This document shows positions 9,103 through 17,769 of a stretch of DNA of 64,000 bases, in pieces. A program made the position numbers and the translations under genes. Position 1 is the first letter of the stretch; every line of letters begins with the position of its first letter. The stretch is from the NCBI GenBank assembly GCA_036960565.1, contig JBALXQ010000020.1, forward strand, positions 1 through 64,000. The letters run 5' to 3'. Below the pieces are notes generated by a model. The model was given only the letters and a program-made list of their open reading frames with translations, had not been told where the DNA came from and did no database searches. The DNA is from Bermanella sp036960565. Lineage in GTDB: Bacteria > Pseudomonadota > Gammaproteobacteria > Pseudomonadales > Oceanobacteraceae.

Positions 9103-9228
9103 AGTTTGAAGGAATGAAGTGAAAATGGTTATTACCATAGAGAACCGCTTTCGCTTTTATCAGTCACTCTCTTCTTGAATCCACTTAAGCCTGGGTTTTT
9201 TGGCCGGGACTAAGTCCCGGCCTTTTTT
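9097..9228 (+). ncRNA. Candidate short plus-strand transcript (sRNA or micropeptide mRNA)
   Basis: The interval runs from the position expected for a start downstream of TATGATAAT to the end of a strong intrinsic terminator. It includes a 17-codon frame (9125-9178, MVITIENRFRFYQSLSS) with AAGGA 11 bases upstream. Neither neighbour is on this strand, so the terminator must serve something that starts inside the gap. The minus-35 element is poor (TTGTGA with short spacing). The start is inferred and the end is well defined. Confidence 0.4.
9202..9228 (+). terminator. Strong plus-strand intrinsic terminator without a known gene
   Basis: Perfect 9-base-pair stem GGCCGGGAC-TAA-GTCCCGGCC followed by six T residues. 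In the other direction the stem is followed by A residues, so it cannot end the minus-strand TonB transcript efficiently. Confidence 0.88.
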
Positions 9229-9341
9229 AATCATTATTTGGTATTCCTACCCCCCCCCCTAAAATTAGGAGGTGCGTTTAGATATATTGAATGGATGACA
9301 ATTAATATTCCCAGTGGCAGTGGCAGCTAAGTATTGAATAG

Positions 9342-11366
9342 TTAAAACAACCAGTTAACGCCCAATGACAATTCCCGGCCGCGATTAGGAACGCCATTAA
9401 TGGCGTTGCCCGATCTGGAAGGTGTGGTGTAATCCTCGTTCAGTAGATTTCTAGCTTGTAAATTTAAATTGATGTTCTGTGTATATTGATATTCAATTTT
9501 TGAGAATAGCAGCCAATAACTGTTTATTGTTTTTTCATTGTCATCTTCGTTTTCATCTGCAGTTATTCGGCTACCATGATGTACCGCCACTAAGTTGGCA
9601 TTCCATTTATTCAAAGAATAATTCATTAAAACAGAGGTCATCTCATCGCTTTCATTATTTGAAGTATTAGAGTTTTCTAGCAGTTGGGTGTAGGAACCTC
9701 GTAATAGCCAATGTTCAATTGGTTCGAAAGATATTTCAAACTCAATCCCTTTGCTGGGATCTTCATCTTGATTTCCGTATTTCCGAAGCCCTGTGTCGGT
9801 AGGCTGCAGGACAATGGAGTCTTCAAACTTATTTTCAAAATACCCGAGGGAAAAAAATATGCTGGGCCATTCACCCAGCCAAATCAAATCAAGGGTTTGC
9901 ACTGTCTCCGCTTTCAAATTAGGGTTACCAATAATAACTGGGTTATTAGTGAGCCCTAGCTCTCCTTCTGAAGGGGCGCGAAAAGCTTCACCATAAAGGG
10001 CTTTAATCGTGTGATGCTTACTTAATTCTGTTACTAACCCAATGCGTGGGCTAACTTTAGACCCAACACCAGAGAAATCGTCATAGCGTGATCCTAATAT
10101 TAAATGTATCCCAGGTGAAAATTCGTTTTGATATTGTCCGTATATACCACCAATATTACGGCTTGATTTGAGTTGAATAACAGTAGTTTCCTTAATTGAA
10201 TTGTAATATTGGATAGGACGAATCCCACTAACCAGTTGGCCAACATCGAAATTATTTCCCGCAGTTACTTTTGGGACGCTAATTTCTCTGTGTTCCACGC
10301 CGAACTGAAAACTACTGCTAGTATTTATTTCCCAGTCATTGTGCCACAGCGCTCTCACTTCTCGAACGCCTGTGAAGTCTACTTCGACCAATAATGGTTC
10401 ACTGCTTGATGGATTACTAATGGGGCTAAAAGAGCCATTAGCGGAAAGTTGAGCTTTGAATTCTGTTCCAGACTCACTGTAACTGAGCCAAGCAAAAGAT
10501 TGAAAGGATGACCAATTAAATTTTTGTTTTATGGATATGGCAGAAAACTGGCCGGAATGTTCATTGAAGTCATTAGATAAATTTCCCAGCTCATAAAAAT
10601 TAGAACTATCATGATTTAAATGAATAATATTAAGAGCGCTGTTTTTCCAATCTAACTTTAAGTTTAAATCTAGCCATTGTTGGGGGTCATCGGTAGTGAT
10701 CATCGTATTACTAAAACCATCTTGAACTTGGTATTCTTCACCATCGTCTTTTTCTATATGCGCATAGAAGTTCAGATTAATATTGTTTAGAGATTGGGAG
10801 CTTAGTAAATCCACTTGCCTCATATTGTTATTTCCAACGCTAGCACTTAATTCATTTTCATCTTTCCTAGTCATGATGTTGATAATGGCCATCATCGCAT
10901 TTGAGCCGTAAATAGCAGAACCTGGCCCGCGAATAAACTCAACTTGTTTAATATGTTTAAGGGGAAACTTGGGAAGGATATTGGTAAAGCTGTGAGACCT
11001 AGGGTCGTCAAGCCGTTGACCATCTATGATGACCAGGATTTCAGGAGAAGGGCTACCTATGCGCCGCCCCCGAGCCGTGATTGGGCTTCTGGAAGGCGAT
11101 TGACCTGAACGATAGGCTTGAAACCCCGGAACTATGTTTACCAGCTCATCTAGGGTATTTATGCCCATTTGTTCTAATTGTCCCTGGCTGAAAACCGTGA
11201 CGGCTGAAGGACTAACTTTAAGCTCTTGTGGTGTAAGTGTGGGGCCGGTGATTTCAATGTGCATTAATTCCTCAAGGGACAAGGAAAAAAAATCCATAGC
11301 TTGCTGGGCTTGAATAGAACCGAACAGGGGGAGTAATGATATGAAGGCAAGTAGCTGCTTAATCAT
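9342..11366 (-). CDS. TonB-dependent outer-membrane receptor
   Basis: Energy-coupled outer-membrane uptake receptor, substrate unknown. The frame opens at 11414, but the ATG at 11366 starts a good signal peptide (MIKQLLAFISLLPLFGSIQA) and gives 674 residues. The plug domain follows, with SAVTVFSQGQLEQMG, PEILVIIDGQRLDD and the conserved VEFIRGPGSAIYGSNAMMAI. A barrel follows with the C-terminal NLLNEDYTTPS element and final LSLGVNWLF. The sequence looks closest to BtuB/colicin-I-receptor-type barrels. No transport partner is adjacent, and the gene appears to be its own unit. Confidence 0.92.
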   Translation of the reverse strand: MIKQLLAFISLLPLFGSIQAQQAMDFFSLSLEELMHIEITGPTLTPQELKVSPSAVTVFSQGQLEQMGINTLDELVNIVPGFQAYRSGQSPSRSPITARGRRIGSPSPEILVIIDGQRLDDPRSHSFTNILPKFPLKHIKQVEFIRGPGSAIYGSNAMMAIINIMTRKDENELSASVGNNNMRQVDLLSSQSLNNINLNFYAHIEKDDGEEYQVQDGFSNTMITTDDPQQWLDLNLKLDWKNSALNIIHLNHDSSNFYELGNLSNDFNEHSGQFSAISIKQKFNWSSFQSFAWLSYSESGTEFKAQLSANGSFSPISNPSSSEPLLVEVDFTGVREVRALWHNDWEINTSSSFQFGVEHREISVPKVTAGNNFDVGQLVSGIRPIQYYNSIKETTVIQLKSSRNIGGIYGQYQNEFSPGIHLILGSRYDDFSGVGSKVSPRIGLVTELSKHHTIKALYGEAFRAPSEGELGLTNNPVIIGNPNLKAETVQTLDLIWLGEWPSIFFSLGYFENKFEDSIVLQPTDTGLRKYGNQDEDPSKGIEFEISFEPIEHWLLRGSYTQLLENSNTSNNESDEMTSVLMNYSLNKWNANLVAVHHGSRITADENEDDNEKTINSYWLLFSKIEYQYTQNINLNLQARNLLNEDYTTPSRSGNAINGVPNRGRELSLGVNWLF

Positions 11367-11468
11367 TTTTATCTCAATACAAAAATATTTCGATATTTGA
11401 TTCAGTATAGTCAATTAGATGGGGGGTAATCGGACGTAATTCATTCTCTTATAATAGTTTTGCTAAAG

Positions 11469-11498
11469 ATATTTCACTAATAGCATCTAATGAAATAT
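11469..11498. promoter_or_regulatory. Inverted repeat upstream of the TonB receptor
   Basis: ATATTTCA-N14-TGAAATAT lies about 100 bases upstream of the receptor start. It may be a regulator site. It does not match a Fur box well. Confidence 0.4.
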
Positions 11499-11574
11499 AG
11501 GCTGCTATTAAGTGAGGGTGAGGGCAATGTAACGCTTTACTTCTCTGATCCGATTGCAACCTTTATAAGGGGGC

Positions 11575-12666
11575 TCAATCTTGATGTATTGTTTGTTTCA
11601 CGCCTAAATCTTTAAACGTTTTTGAAATGAACAGGTCTTTCTGTTTCATGTTTACCAATAATTTGGCTGTGGTTACGGCAAAAGGAAGTTGAGCTAAACC
11701 GGATTTTCTGCCTGTCGGTAGCAGCACTTTATCGGGATTGGTTTTGTATTCCTTAAAGCCTTTACCTTTTAAAAGACGAACCATATTTTTGGCCAGCTCT
11801 TTTCCTTGCATATTGGCCAAATTACCGAGTTTAGCTTCCTTAACATTGGAGCAATCGCCAATGGCAAATATATTATTGTAGGGTCTGACTCGTAAAAATT
11901 CATCTACTATGAGTTGCCCTTGTGAATTTAAGGCTTTATTGAAAATGCCATCAAGCCAGCCAGTATTTACTTTTACTCCTACGCAGCTGTAGATGATATC
12001 GGCATGAATCACCTGATTAGCAGTTCTTGCCACTAGCTCACCGTATTCATTTTCCCGAATGGTTTCATTTAGTAAAACATTTACCCCCAGTTTTTCTAAT
12101 AATTTCTCTGAGGTTTTACTGGTTTTATCACGAAATCCATTTAATAAACGATTAGATTTTTGTACTAGTGTGACATTTTTTTCAGGATAATAATCGGCAA
12201 TTTCCCCTGCTAATTCTACCCCCACTGGACCGCCACCAATGACGAGCACTTCTTTGGCTTTAACGAGCTTTTTATTCTCATCTTTAAATTGTTGATGGCG
12301 TTGATTGATATCTAGGGCGTCAGCAGATTTACCAATTTGAAATGAAGGATAGGATGAGCCTGTCGCAATTACAACGAAATCAAAGTTTAGTATCGCACCT
12401 GTATCCAAGCGTAATTGTTCTCTCGTTAACTGAATCACACTAGCTTGTAAAAAACTCCCATTAAAGAAATCTTGGTATTTTCTACGAGACGATTTACCCC
12501 ATTTATTGGGCTCGACAATTCCACGCAGGGTGGCGTAGGTGACTTCAAAATAGTCTTTTCTATCAATCAGTGTAACGTTGCTAAAGCCTGCTTTAACCAG
12601 ATCCTGGGCGGTGCGTGCACCAGCAAAGCCTCCACCAATAATGATGATTTCAGAATTAATTTTCAT
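11575..12666 (-). CDS. NDH-2/FSP1-like FAD-dependent pyridine nucleotide oxidoreductase
   Basis: Predicted flavoenzyme moving electrons from NAD(P)H to quinones or similar acceptors. The ATG at 12666 is chosen over the longer frame (12735) because GGAAAG precedes it at good spacing and the protein then begins directly with the FAD-binding strand (IIIIGGGFAGART). The second dinucleotide fold is VLVIGGGPVGVELAGE, and the C-terminal FAD motif is NIFAIGDCSN. The length of 363 residues fits the AIFM2/FSP1-like group. It is divergent from a glutathione transferase and shares an operator-like motif with the nearby TetR gene, so a role in redox or quinone stress is inferred. Confidence 0.85.
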   Translation of the reverse strand: MKINSEIIIIGGGFAGARTAQDLVKAGFSNVTLIDRKDYFEVTYATLRGIVEPNKWGKSSRRKYQDFFNGSFLQASVIQLTREQLRLDTGAILNFDFVVIATGSSYPSFQIGKSADALDINQRHQQFKDENKKLVKAKEVLVIGGGPVGVELAGEIADYYPEKNVTLVQKSNRLLNGFRDKTSKTSEKLLEKLGVNVLLNETIRENEYGELVARTANQVIHADIIYSCVGVKVNTGWLDGIFNKALNSQGQLIVDEFLRVRPYNNIFAIGDCSNVKEAKLGNLANMQGKELAKNMVRLLKGKGFKEYKTNPDKVLLPTGRKSGLAQLPFAVTTAKLLVNMKQKDLFISKTFKDLGVKQTIHQD

Positions 12667-13024
12667 AGTTCTTTCCAAGTATTTCATGATGGCGGTAGTT
12701 ATTTTATATGCTGTAAATACGGTTTTTTTTGTCATGACTGATAACGGTGGCAGTCGTTGTAGGATTAATAACCCCTACTCATGCATTTTAATGACTTGAG
12801 ATCATAACTGACACATTGTACAGTTATATTATCTGCTGTTGGTTTTGTGGTCAATAGTTGAGATTTTGAGACTAATAAAATCAGGCCTGTTTTGCGCGAA
12901 GATGCAGGCAAAACCCTCACAGCCAGTGGATTATGGCTACATGGACAGAGCTAGAATTTATTCTCATCTTTTAGTTTTAGGAGTTCCACAGCTTGTTTAC
13001 TGGCCATTTAAGAGATCTATAAAG
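12667..13024. other. 358-base divergent intergenic region between flavoprotein and GST
   Basis: Contains the divergent promoters and the inverted repeat at 12804-12827. The plus-strand frame extends back to 12839 but has no GST character before 13025. No RNA gene is seen. Confidence 0.5.
12804..12827. promoter_or_regulatory. Operator-like inverted repeat ATAACTG-N10-CAGTTAT
   Basis: Perfect 7-base inverted repeat in the divergent promoter. The 11-base string ATCATAACTGA is repeated exactly before the TetR gene (14420-14430), which suggests that this TetR protein controls itself and this divergent pair. Confidence 0.6.
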
Positions 13025-13690
13025 ATGAAATTATACGGTTCCCCAATTAGCAATTACTGCAATGTTGTAAAACTTGCGATGTTGGAGAAGGGGGTTGAGT
13101 TTGATACTCAGCTGATTGATTTGAACAAAACGGCGAGCATTATTAATAAGAGCCCTATGGGTAAGATCCCCTGTCTAGAAACAGAGCACGGTTTCTTAAG
13201 TGAAACCAGTGTGATTCTTGATTATCTTGAAGACACACAAGGTGGAATTAGCTTGTACCCAAGGGATTCGTTTGAGCGGGCTCGTGTAAAGCAAATCATT
13301 AAAATAATTGAGTTATATATTGAGCTGCCAGCTAGAAGTTGTTATCCGCAGGCTTTCTTTGGTTCGGTCGTCAGTGAACCGGTAAAGAAACAGGCTAGGT
13401 CAGCTTTAATAAAAGGGGTGAAAGCGCTGAATCGGTTGGGACAATTCTCACCTTATATAGCCGGAAAAGACTTAACCTATGCTGACCTTTTATTCATGTA
13501 TACGCTGGATTTAGCGGCTTATGTAGCAAAGGATGTATTGGGAATGGAGTTGTTGGCCGACATGCCAGATGCTCTGGCACTCATGCGCACTCTGAATTCC
13601 CGGCCCCATGCTGAAATTGTGAATAACGAAAGGGATGCGCTGATGGCCGAGTTTCTAGCATCTATACATAAAGATGCGGTGGTGACTTAA
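13025..13690 (+). CDS. Glutathione S-transferase family protein
   Basis: Cytosolic GST of 222 residues from the ATG at 13025. The longer frame from 12839 adds 62 residues without family character. The N-terminal thioredoxin fold has GSPISNYCNVVKLAMLEKG (the Ser/Cys near residue 10 is the likely catalytic position), cis-proline MGKIPCL and the glutathione-binding LSETSVILDYLED. An all-helical C-terminal domain follows. It probably conjugates or reduces an electrophile. The convergent TetR gene downstream and shared motif suggest induction by a toxic compound. Confidence 0.88.
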   Translation: MKLYGSPISNYCNVVKLAMLEKGVEFDTQLIDLNKTASIINKSPMGKIPCLETEHGFLSETSVILDYLEDTQGGISLYPRDSFERARVKQIIKIIELYIELPARSCYPQAFFGSVVSEPVKKQARSALIKGVKALNRLGQFSPYIAGKDLTYADLLFMYTLDLAAYVAKDVLGMELLADMPDALALMRTLNSRPHAEIVNNERDALMAEFLASIHKDAVVT

Positions 13691-13748
13691 CGCCTTTTTA
13701 TTTTAGATGCGGCATTGCCGTGGAAGACGTAGCGGGCTTTAATTTTGT

Positions 13749-14381
13749 TCACCTAGTCTTGGGGCAGGCTTCTATTAACTTGCTGGCCTTTACATCGCTA
13801 ATGCCAAGAATACGCAAATAGATAGTGGTCATGTTGTCGGCGACGGTTTGCAATTGCTCGGGTTTACTTGAAAGGTCGTTTAATACCCCTGTGATGCCCC
13901 AAATACAAAATGTACGCAGGGTGTCAAAATCGAAAGGAATATTAAAGTCGCCTTTTTCTACGCCATTACGAATGTCATCCATGGCGTCTTCAGCCAAAAC
14001 TCGTGCTATTTCGTCGGCCATAATAGCCGGCTTTTGTGTTAACCATTGGATGGCTGGTGTCGCCATGACACTTTTAAACAGGGCATTTACCCCGATGGTG
14101 ACACGCATGGCAGGGTCATCGTATTGGTTCTGTAATTCTTTCACCTTAACCTGATGGTTCCTAAGCTCTTCTTCTACGGCCACAGGCACTAGGTCATCTA
14201 CCGATTTGAAGTAGTTGTAAAAGGTGCCATAGGCGACATCAGCGGCCTCGGCAATATCGGTGGCTGTGGTATTCTCCACACCCTTATCTAGAAATATTTG
14301 GTTGGCCGCTCCCAACAGTTTACTGCGGGTTAGTTCTTTACGGCGCGCTTGGCGATTGGGTTTCGCAGTGGCGGTGGTCAT
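13749..14381 (-). CDS. TetR family transcriptional regulator
   Basis: A 210-residue protein with the N-terminal helix-turn-helix at about residues 15-65 (DIAEAADVAYGTFYNYFKS) and a C-terminal ligand domain. It is convergent with the GST gene. Its own upstream region carries ATCATAACTGA, also present between the flavoprotein and GST genes, so it is the likely local repressor. The ligand is unknown. Confidence 0.88.
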   Translation of the reverse strand: MTTATAKPNRQARRKELTRSKLLGAANQIFLDKGVENTTATDIAEAADVAYGTFYNYFKSVDDLVPVAVEEELRNHQVKVKELQNQYDDPAMRVTIGVNALFKSVMATPAIQWLTQKPAIMADEIARVLAEDAMDDIRNGVEKGDFNIPFDFDTLRTFCIWGITGVLNDLSSKPEQLQTVADNMTTIYLRILGISDVKASKLIEACPKTR

Positions 14382-14419
14382 GAGGTAGCTACTTTAAATA
14401 ATCGAGTTCTAAGCACTAT

Positions 14420-14447
14420 ATCATAACTGATAAAGTGTCTAAAGTTG
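14420..14447. promoter_or_regulatory. Operator-like motif before the TetR gene
   Basis: ATCATAACTGA followed by TAAAGTGTCTAAAGTTG. The left half is identical to the motif at 12801-12811, and the right half is a degraded inverted repeat. Probable autoregulatory site. Confidence 0.5.
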
Positions 14448-14594
14448 GATTAAGAGGGAGGAGTGTGTAATTAATAGGGGGTATAGGCGCTGCCTAATGT
14501 GTCTAACGGGCCTTCTTTTAAAGGCACTAAGCATGACCTCGATTTACTGATCTAGACTTAATATAGATGCCCTTTACATAGGCCGAGGGAGAAC

Positions 14595-15467
14595 GTGATT
14601 AATAAATTTAATGGAATAATGAATGTGAAAAAAATTGTATTAATGGCTGTTGTTATTTTTTCCATGGTGGGGTGTTCATCTCGATTGGCCTATAACAATC
14701 TTGATTGGCTGGCCGATTGGTACTTGGGAGATTTTATTGATTTAACATCCTCCCAACAAAAGGTGTTTGAGAACAAGCTTAATCAGGTCTTAGTTTGGCA
14801 TCGCCAGGTAGAGCTAGTGAAGTATCGCGATCAACTTATTCTATTGCAAACTCAAAATCAGCAAGGGGTAATCAGTGCGCAGAAATGGTCACTTCATTTA
14901 CAAACCCTAGCCGATCACTGGCAGCGAATTCGCAATAAAGTTAGTGGGGACATGGCCAGCATGGCTCCAAGTTTGTCAAAGGATCAGGTCTCTCATTTTT
15001 TTGCCGCGTTAGCTCAAAATAATGAAGAGAAGCGCAAAGAGTTCCTTGAACTCAGTGCGCAAGAAGCACAGGAAGAACGCTTTGATGACATTGTTGAAAA
15101 GTTTGAAGAGCGCCTAGGTTCGCTCAGATCCAGCCAGGAAGACATCATTCATGAGTATGTGAATGCCTCCAATAAAACGCCATTAATTTATATCGCCTAT
15201 AGCGAGCGTTTTCAGTTGTCCCTTAAGCAAACATTTGAACAAGATGATCCTGTGCAACTTTCCAAGCGTTTATATGAGGTGATGATTCACCCAGAGCAAT
15301 TTAAAACAGCGGATTCAATTAACCTGGATAAAAAGGAGCAAACCTTGTTGGTGAATATGCTAGAGAAAATGAACTTAAGCCAAAGCAAAAAACAAAGACG
15401 CCATTTTGAAAAGGAAATTCAAGAGCTTATCGACATGATGGAGGAATTAATGGGGGACAAGAGTTAA
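14595..15467 (+). CDS. DUF6279 family lipoprotein
   Basis: Predicted envelope lipoprotein of 290 residues. The GTG at 14595 is chosen because GAGGGAG lies 4-10 bases upstream; an ATG at 14619 is possible but has no comparable signal. A lipobox (MVGC) follows a short hydrophobic segment. The mature part is highly helical and charged (SSRLAYNNLDWLADWYLGD near the start, typical of DUF6279). The molecular role is unknown. It stands alone between a TetR gene and a convergent membrane-protein gene. Confidence 0.82.
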   Translation: MINKFNGIMNVKKIVLMAVVIFSMVGCSSRLAYNNLDWLADWYLGDFIDLTSSQQKVFENKLNQVLVWHRQVELVKYRDQLILLQTQNQQGVISAQKWSLHLQTLADHWQRIRNKVSGDMASMAPSLSKDQVSHFFAALAQNNEEKRKEFLELSAQEAQEERFDDIVEKFEERLGSLRSSQEDIIHEYVNASNKTPLIYIAYSERFQLSLKQTFEQDDPVQLSKRLYEVMIHPEQFKTADSINLDKKEQTLLVNMLEKMNLSQSKKQRRHFEKEIQELIDMMEELMGDKS

Positions 15468-15478
15468 TTATATTTTGC

Positions 15479-15511
15479 ATTCACTCCCCACTGCAAAAGT
15501 GGAGAGTAATT
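15479..15511. terminator. Possible shared terminator hairpin between convergent genes
   Basis: Imperfect hairpin ACTCCCCACT-gcaa-AGTGGAGAGT with flanking ATT/AAT lies between the convergent lipoprotein and membrane-protein genes. The T runs are weak on both sides. Confidence 0.4.
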
Positions 15512-15521
15512 TAAGGGATTA

Positions 15522-16019
15522 TTATTGGCCGTCGGCCAGGGCTCGCTTGCTGGCAATGTAAGCTAGCGCCCCACCAATAATGGCAGCGTAAACAGCGTGA
15601 ATTAAAATATAGTCGCCAGTGGCAGCCTGATGAATGCCCAGCATGTTCATGATGATAATCACCGGCATGGCCAACATAAGTGCGGCAAACACACCTACCA
15701 ACACAGATCGCTTGAAAGTGGATTGAGGCAATAACTTAATCCAACCCGTTAATTCAAATCCTGCTTTATCTACCTTGCTGTTACGCACATTCCAATGGGT
15801 GATTTTTGATAATAGCAGCGTGATGATGAGTCCAGCCAGAAAAGAGCCCACCAGCAAATCGCCAGCCATATTGGGGGCAAGCGGGTCGCCATGGGGAGCC
15901 TGCATAGGAATAACCAGCAAGGCGGCCAGAGTCGTTTTGGCAATGAAATAGGCGATAATGAAGTTAATGACAATATTAACGCTCACTTGCTCCACTAGGT
16001 AGGCACGGGGGCTTTTCAT
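15522..16019 (-). CDS. Hypothetical four-helix membrane protein
   Basis: A 165-residue inner-membrane protein from the ATG at 16019, which has AAGGA at good spacing; the frame extends to 16061. Four hydrophobic segments are visible: residues about 15-37, 55-75, 100-120 and 130-155. I do not recognise a family or catalytic motif. It appears monocistronic, convergent with the DUF6279 gene and divergent from the helicase gene. Confidence 0.75.
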   Translation of the reverse strand: MKSPRAYLVEQVSVNIVINFIIAYFIAKTTLAALLVIPMQAPHGDPLAPNMAGDLLVGSFLAGLIITLLLSKITHWNVRNSKVDKAGFELTGWIKLLPQSTFKRSVLVGVFAALMLAMPVIIIMNMLGIHQAATGDYILIHAVYAAIIGGALAYIASKRALADGQ

Positions 16020-16250
16020 TTTAAAATCCTTTCTTATTAATGAGTTCTTTGTGCTTTTCAATGTAAATGGCTCTATTCGGGCAATACAATGGATGCTTTG
16101 CTACTTTATAAAGTAACAGGCCAGATCTACATTTGCCGATCAACACAGAGCATGCCAAGGAATAACTGTAATGAAATCCACCTAAGGGAGTAAAATCCTT
16201 TATAATCCGCCCTCATTTTTTGACCGTGCCCCATAATCATAGGAATCAGC

Positions 16251-17555
16251 ATGAATTTTTCATCTTTAGGCTTGGCCCCAGAGATCTTGCAAGCGCTAGA
16301 TGCCTGTGGTTATACACAAATGACACCCGTGCAGGAAATGGCCATAGTGCCTGCGCGTCGTGGTAAGGATGTACTTGCTAACGCCCAAACGGGTACCGGT
16401 AAAACAGCCGCTTTCTCCTTACCTATCTTGCAGCAAATGCTAGATAAACCCAAAGAAACCAAGTCAGGCGCGCCAAGAGCCTTAATCCTTACGCCTACTC
16501 GTGAATTGGCCGAACAATTGGCCAACACTATAGGTGCTTATGCCCAATTTAGTGGCTTAAGCGTAAGCGCTGTTTTTGGTGGCGTTAAAATGGGTGGACA
16601 AGAACGTAAACTAAGGACCGGTGTGGATATTCTTATTGCCACTCCGGGGCGCTTGCTAGAACACATTACCCTGTGCAATGTGAATTTGGCCGAGTGTGAA
16701 TTTCTAGTATTGGATGAAGCCGACCGTATGCTTGATATGGGCTTCATTGACGACGTTAAAACTGTTTTTCAGCACACCAGTAATGACCGACAGACCCTGT
16801 TGTTTTCGGCCACCATTTCTCAAGCGGTTAACGAGCTGGCCCACAAGATTCTAAGGAACCACGAAACCATTCGTGTGACCAAACAAAACGCCACTGCCGA
16901 TACCGTTGAACACGTGATGTATCCGGTAGAAGAGCGTCGCAAGATCGATTTGTTCATGAAGCTATTGGAGGAACACAATTGGTTTCAAGTGTTGGTATTT
17001 ACCAGCACCAAGGAGCAAGCCGATCGCTTAATGGCAGCGCTTAAAGAGAAAAAGGTAGATGCTGCAGTATGCCATGGTGATAAAAGCCAGGGTTCTCGTC
17101 GTCGTGCATTGGCCGACTTTAAAGCCGCCAAGACTCAGGTATTGATCGCCACCGAGATTGCAGCACGAGGCTTGGACATTCAGGGGCTTGAATTTGTAGT
17201 GAACTACAATTTGCCTTATTTGGCCGAAGATTATGTACACCGCATTGGTCGTACGGGTCGCGCTGGCGCTACCGGTACGGCTATCTCTTTTGTGAGTCGT
17301 GAAGAAGAGCGTACTCTGGATAGCATTGAGCGTTTAATTGGTGGGCGCATTCGCCGCGTTCATAAACGAGGCTTTGAAGTGAGCAGCCGTGATTCGCTAT
17401 TAAAAGTAGTATCGCGTAACGCCCGACCTGGCCGCACTAACAAGGGCAATCAGAGTGCTCATGGTGGCGCGCACAAAGCTAAAACCTCAAAGGCTGGCGC
17501 AACTGCTAGCCCCAAGGCCAGATCAAAGGCTCCGAAAAAAGCCAAGAAAAGATAA
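16251..17555 (+). CDS. rhlE: DEAD-box ATP-dependent RNA helicase, RhlE type
   Basis: RNA helicase for ribosome assembly or RNA turnover. All family motifs are present in order in the 434-residue protein: Q motif (FSSLGL...MTPVQ), motif I AQTGTGKT at 45-52, PTREL, TPGRLL, the DEAD box, SAT, and motif VI HRIGRTGRAG. A basic, low-complexity tail of about 60 residues rich in Lys, Arg and Ala likely binds RNA. RhlE is preferred over SrmB or DeaD from size and tail, but the subfamily is not certain. A strong terminator follows. Confidence 0.93.
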   Translation: MNFSSLGLAPEILQALDACGYTQMTPVQEMAIVPARRGKDVLANAQTGTGKTAAFSLPILQQMLDKPKETKSGAPRALILTPTRELAEQLANTIGAYAQFSGLSVSAVFGGVKMGGQERKLRTGVDILIATPGRLLEHITLCNVNLAECEFLVLDEADRMLDMGFIDDVKTVFQHTSNDRQTLLFSATISQAVNELAHKILRNHETIRVTKQNATADTVEHVMYPVEERRKIDLFMKLLEEHNWFQVLVFTSTKEQADRLMAALKEKKVDAAVCHGDKSQGSRRRALADFKAAKTQVLIATEIAARGLDIQGLEFVVNYNLPYLAEDYVHRIGRTGRAGATGTAISFVSREEERTLDSIERLIGGRIRRVHKRGFEVSSRDSLLKVVSRNARPGRTNKGNQSAHGGAHKAKTSKAGATASPKARSKAPKKAKKR

Positions 17556-17600
17556 TGGTTTAGGCGCAACTATAAATAGCGCCAGAAGCAGCCTTTAACT

Positions 17601-17654
17601 AAAAAGGGCCAATTGGATTTAACACTCACGTGTTTATCCAATTGGCCCTTTTTT
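17601..17654. terminator. Bidirectional terminator after the helicase gene
   Basis: Stem AAAGGGCCAATTGGAT / ATCCAATTGGCCCTTT with an AT-rich loop, flanked by an A run on the left and six T residues on the right. It can end both the helicase transcript and the minus-strand PuuD-like transcript. Confidence 0.88.
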
Positions 17655-17680
17655 GTGGCTGCTGTTTGAAGCTCAGTTAT

Positions 17681-17755
17681 CTACATAACTTTAAGCACAG
17701 TGACCATTACTAAGGTTGCAGAATATTAGGGCGTCAGGCTGCTGCCGATGACGCC
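17681..17755 (-). pseudogene. Duplicated 3' scrap of the PuuD-like gene
   Basis: On the minus strand this segment reads GVIGSSL, then TP, stop, YSA, then TLVMVTVLKVM and stop. It matches the last 20 residues of the gene just upstream (GVIGSSLVLTLVMVTVLKVM) except for a 12-base net insertion. It begins 14 bases after the intact gene's stop. It is a vestige of a tandem duplication, not a functional gene. Confidence 0.8.
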
Positions 17756-17769
17756 ATGAACCTTTTTTA

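Larger units (their letters stand above)
8667..9341. other. 675-base intergenic region with unexplained plus-strand signals
   Basis: Contains the upstream region of DUF1302 copy 1, two palindromes, two GTGTCAATT motifs, a TATGATAAT minus-10-like box at 9085-9093, a 17-codon frame (9125-9178), a strong plus-strand terminator (9202-9228) and a run of ten C residues (9250-9259). No longer gene is present on either strand. Confidence 0.6.

Noticed and set aside
11367..11414. 16-residue N-terminal extension of the TonB receptor
   Set aside because: The internal ATG at 11366 begins an ideal signal peptide, which the extension would bury.
12839..13024. N-terminal extension of the glutathione transferase gene
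   Set aside because: The GST fold starts at the ATG at 13025; the 62 upstream residues have no family character and overlap the divergent promoter region.
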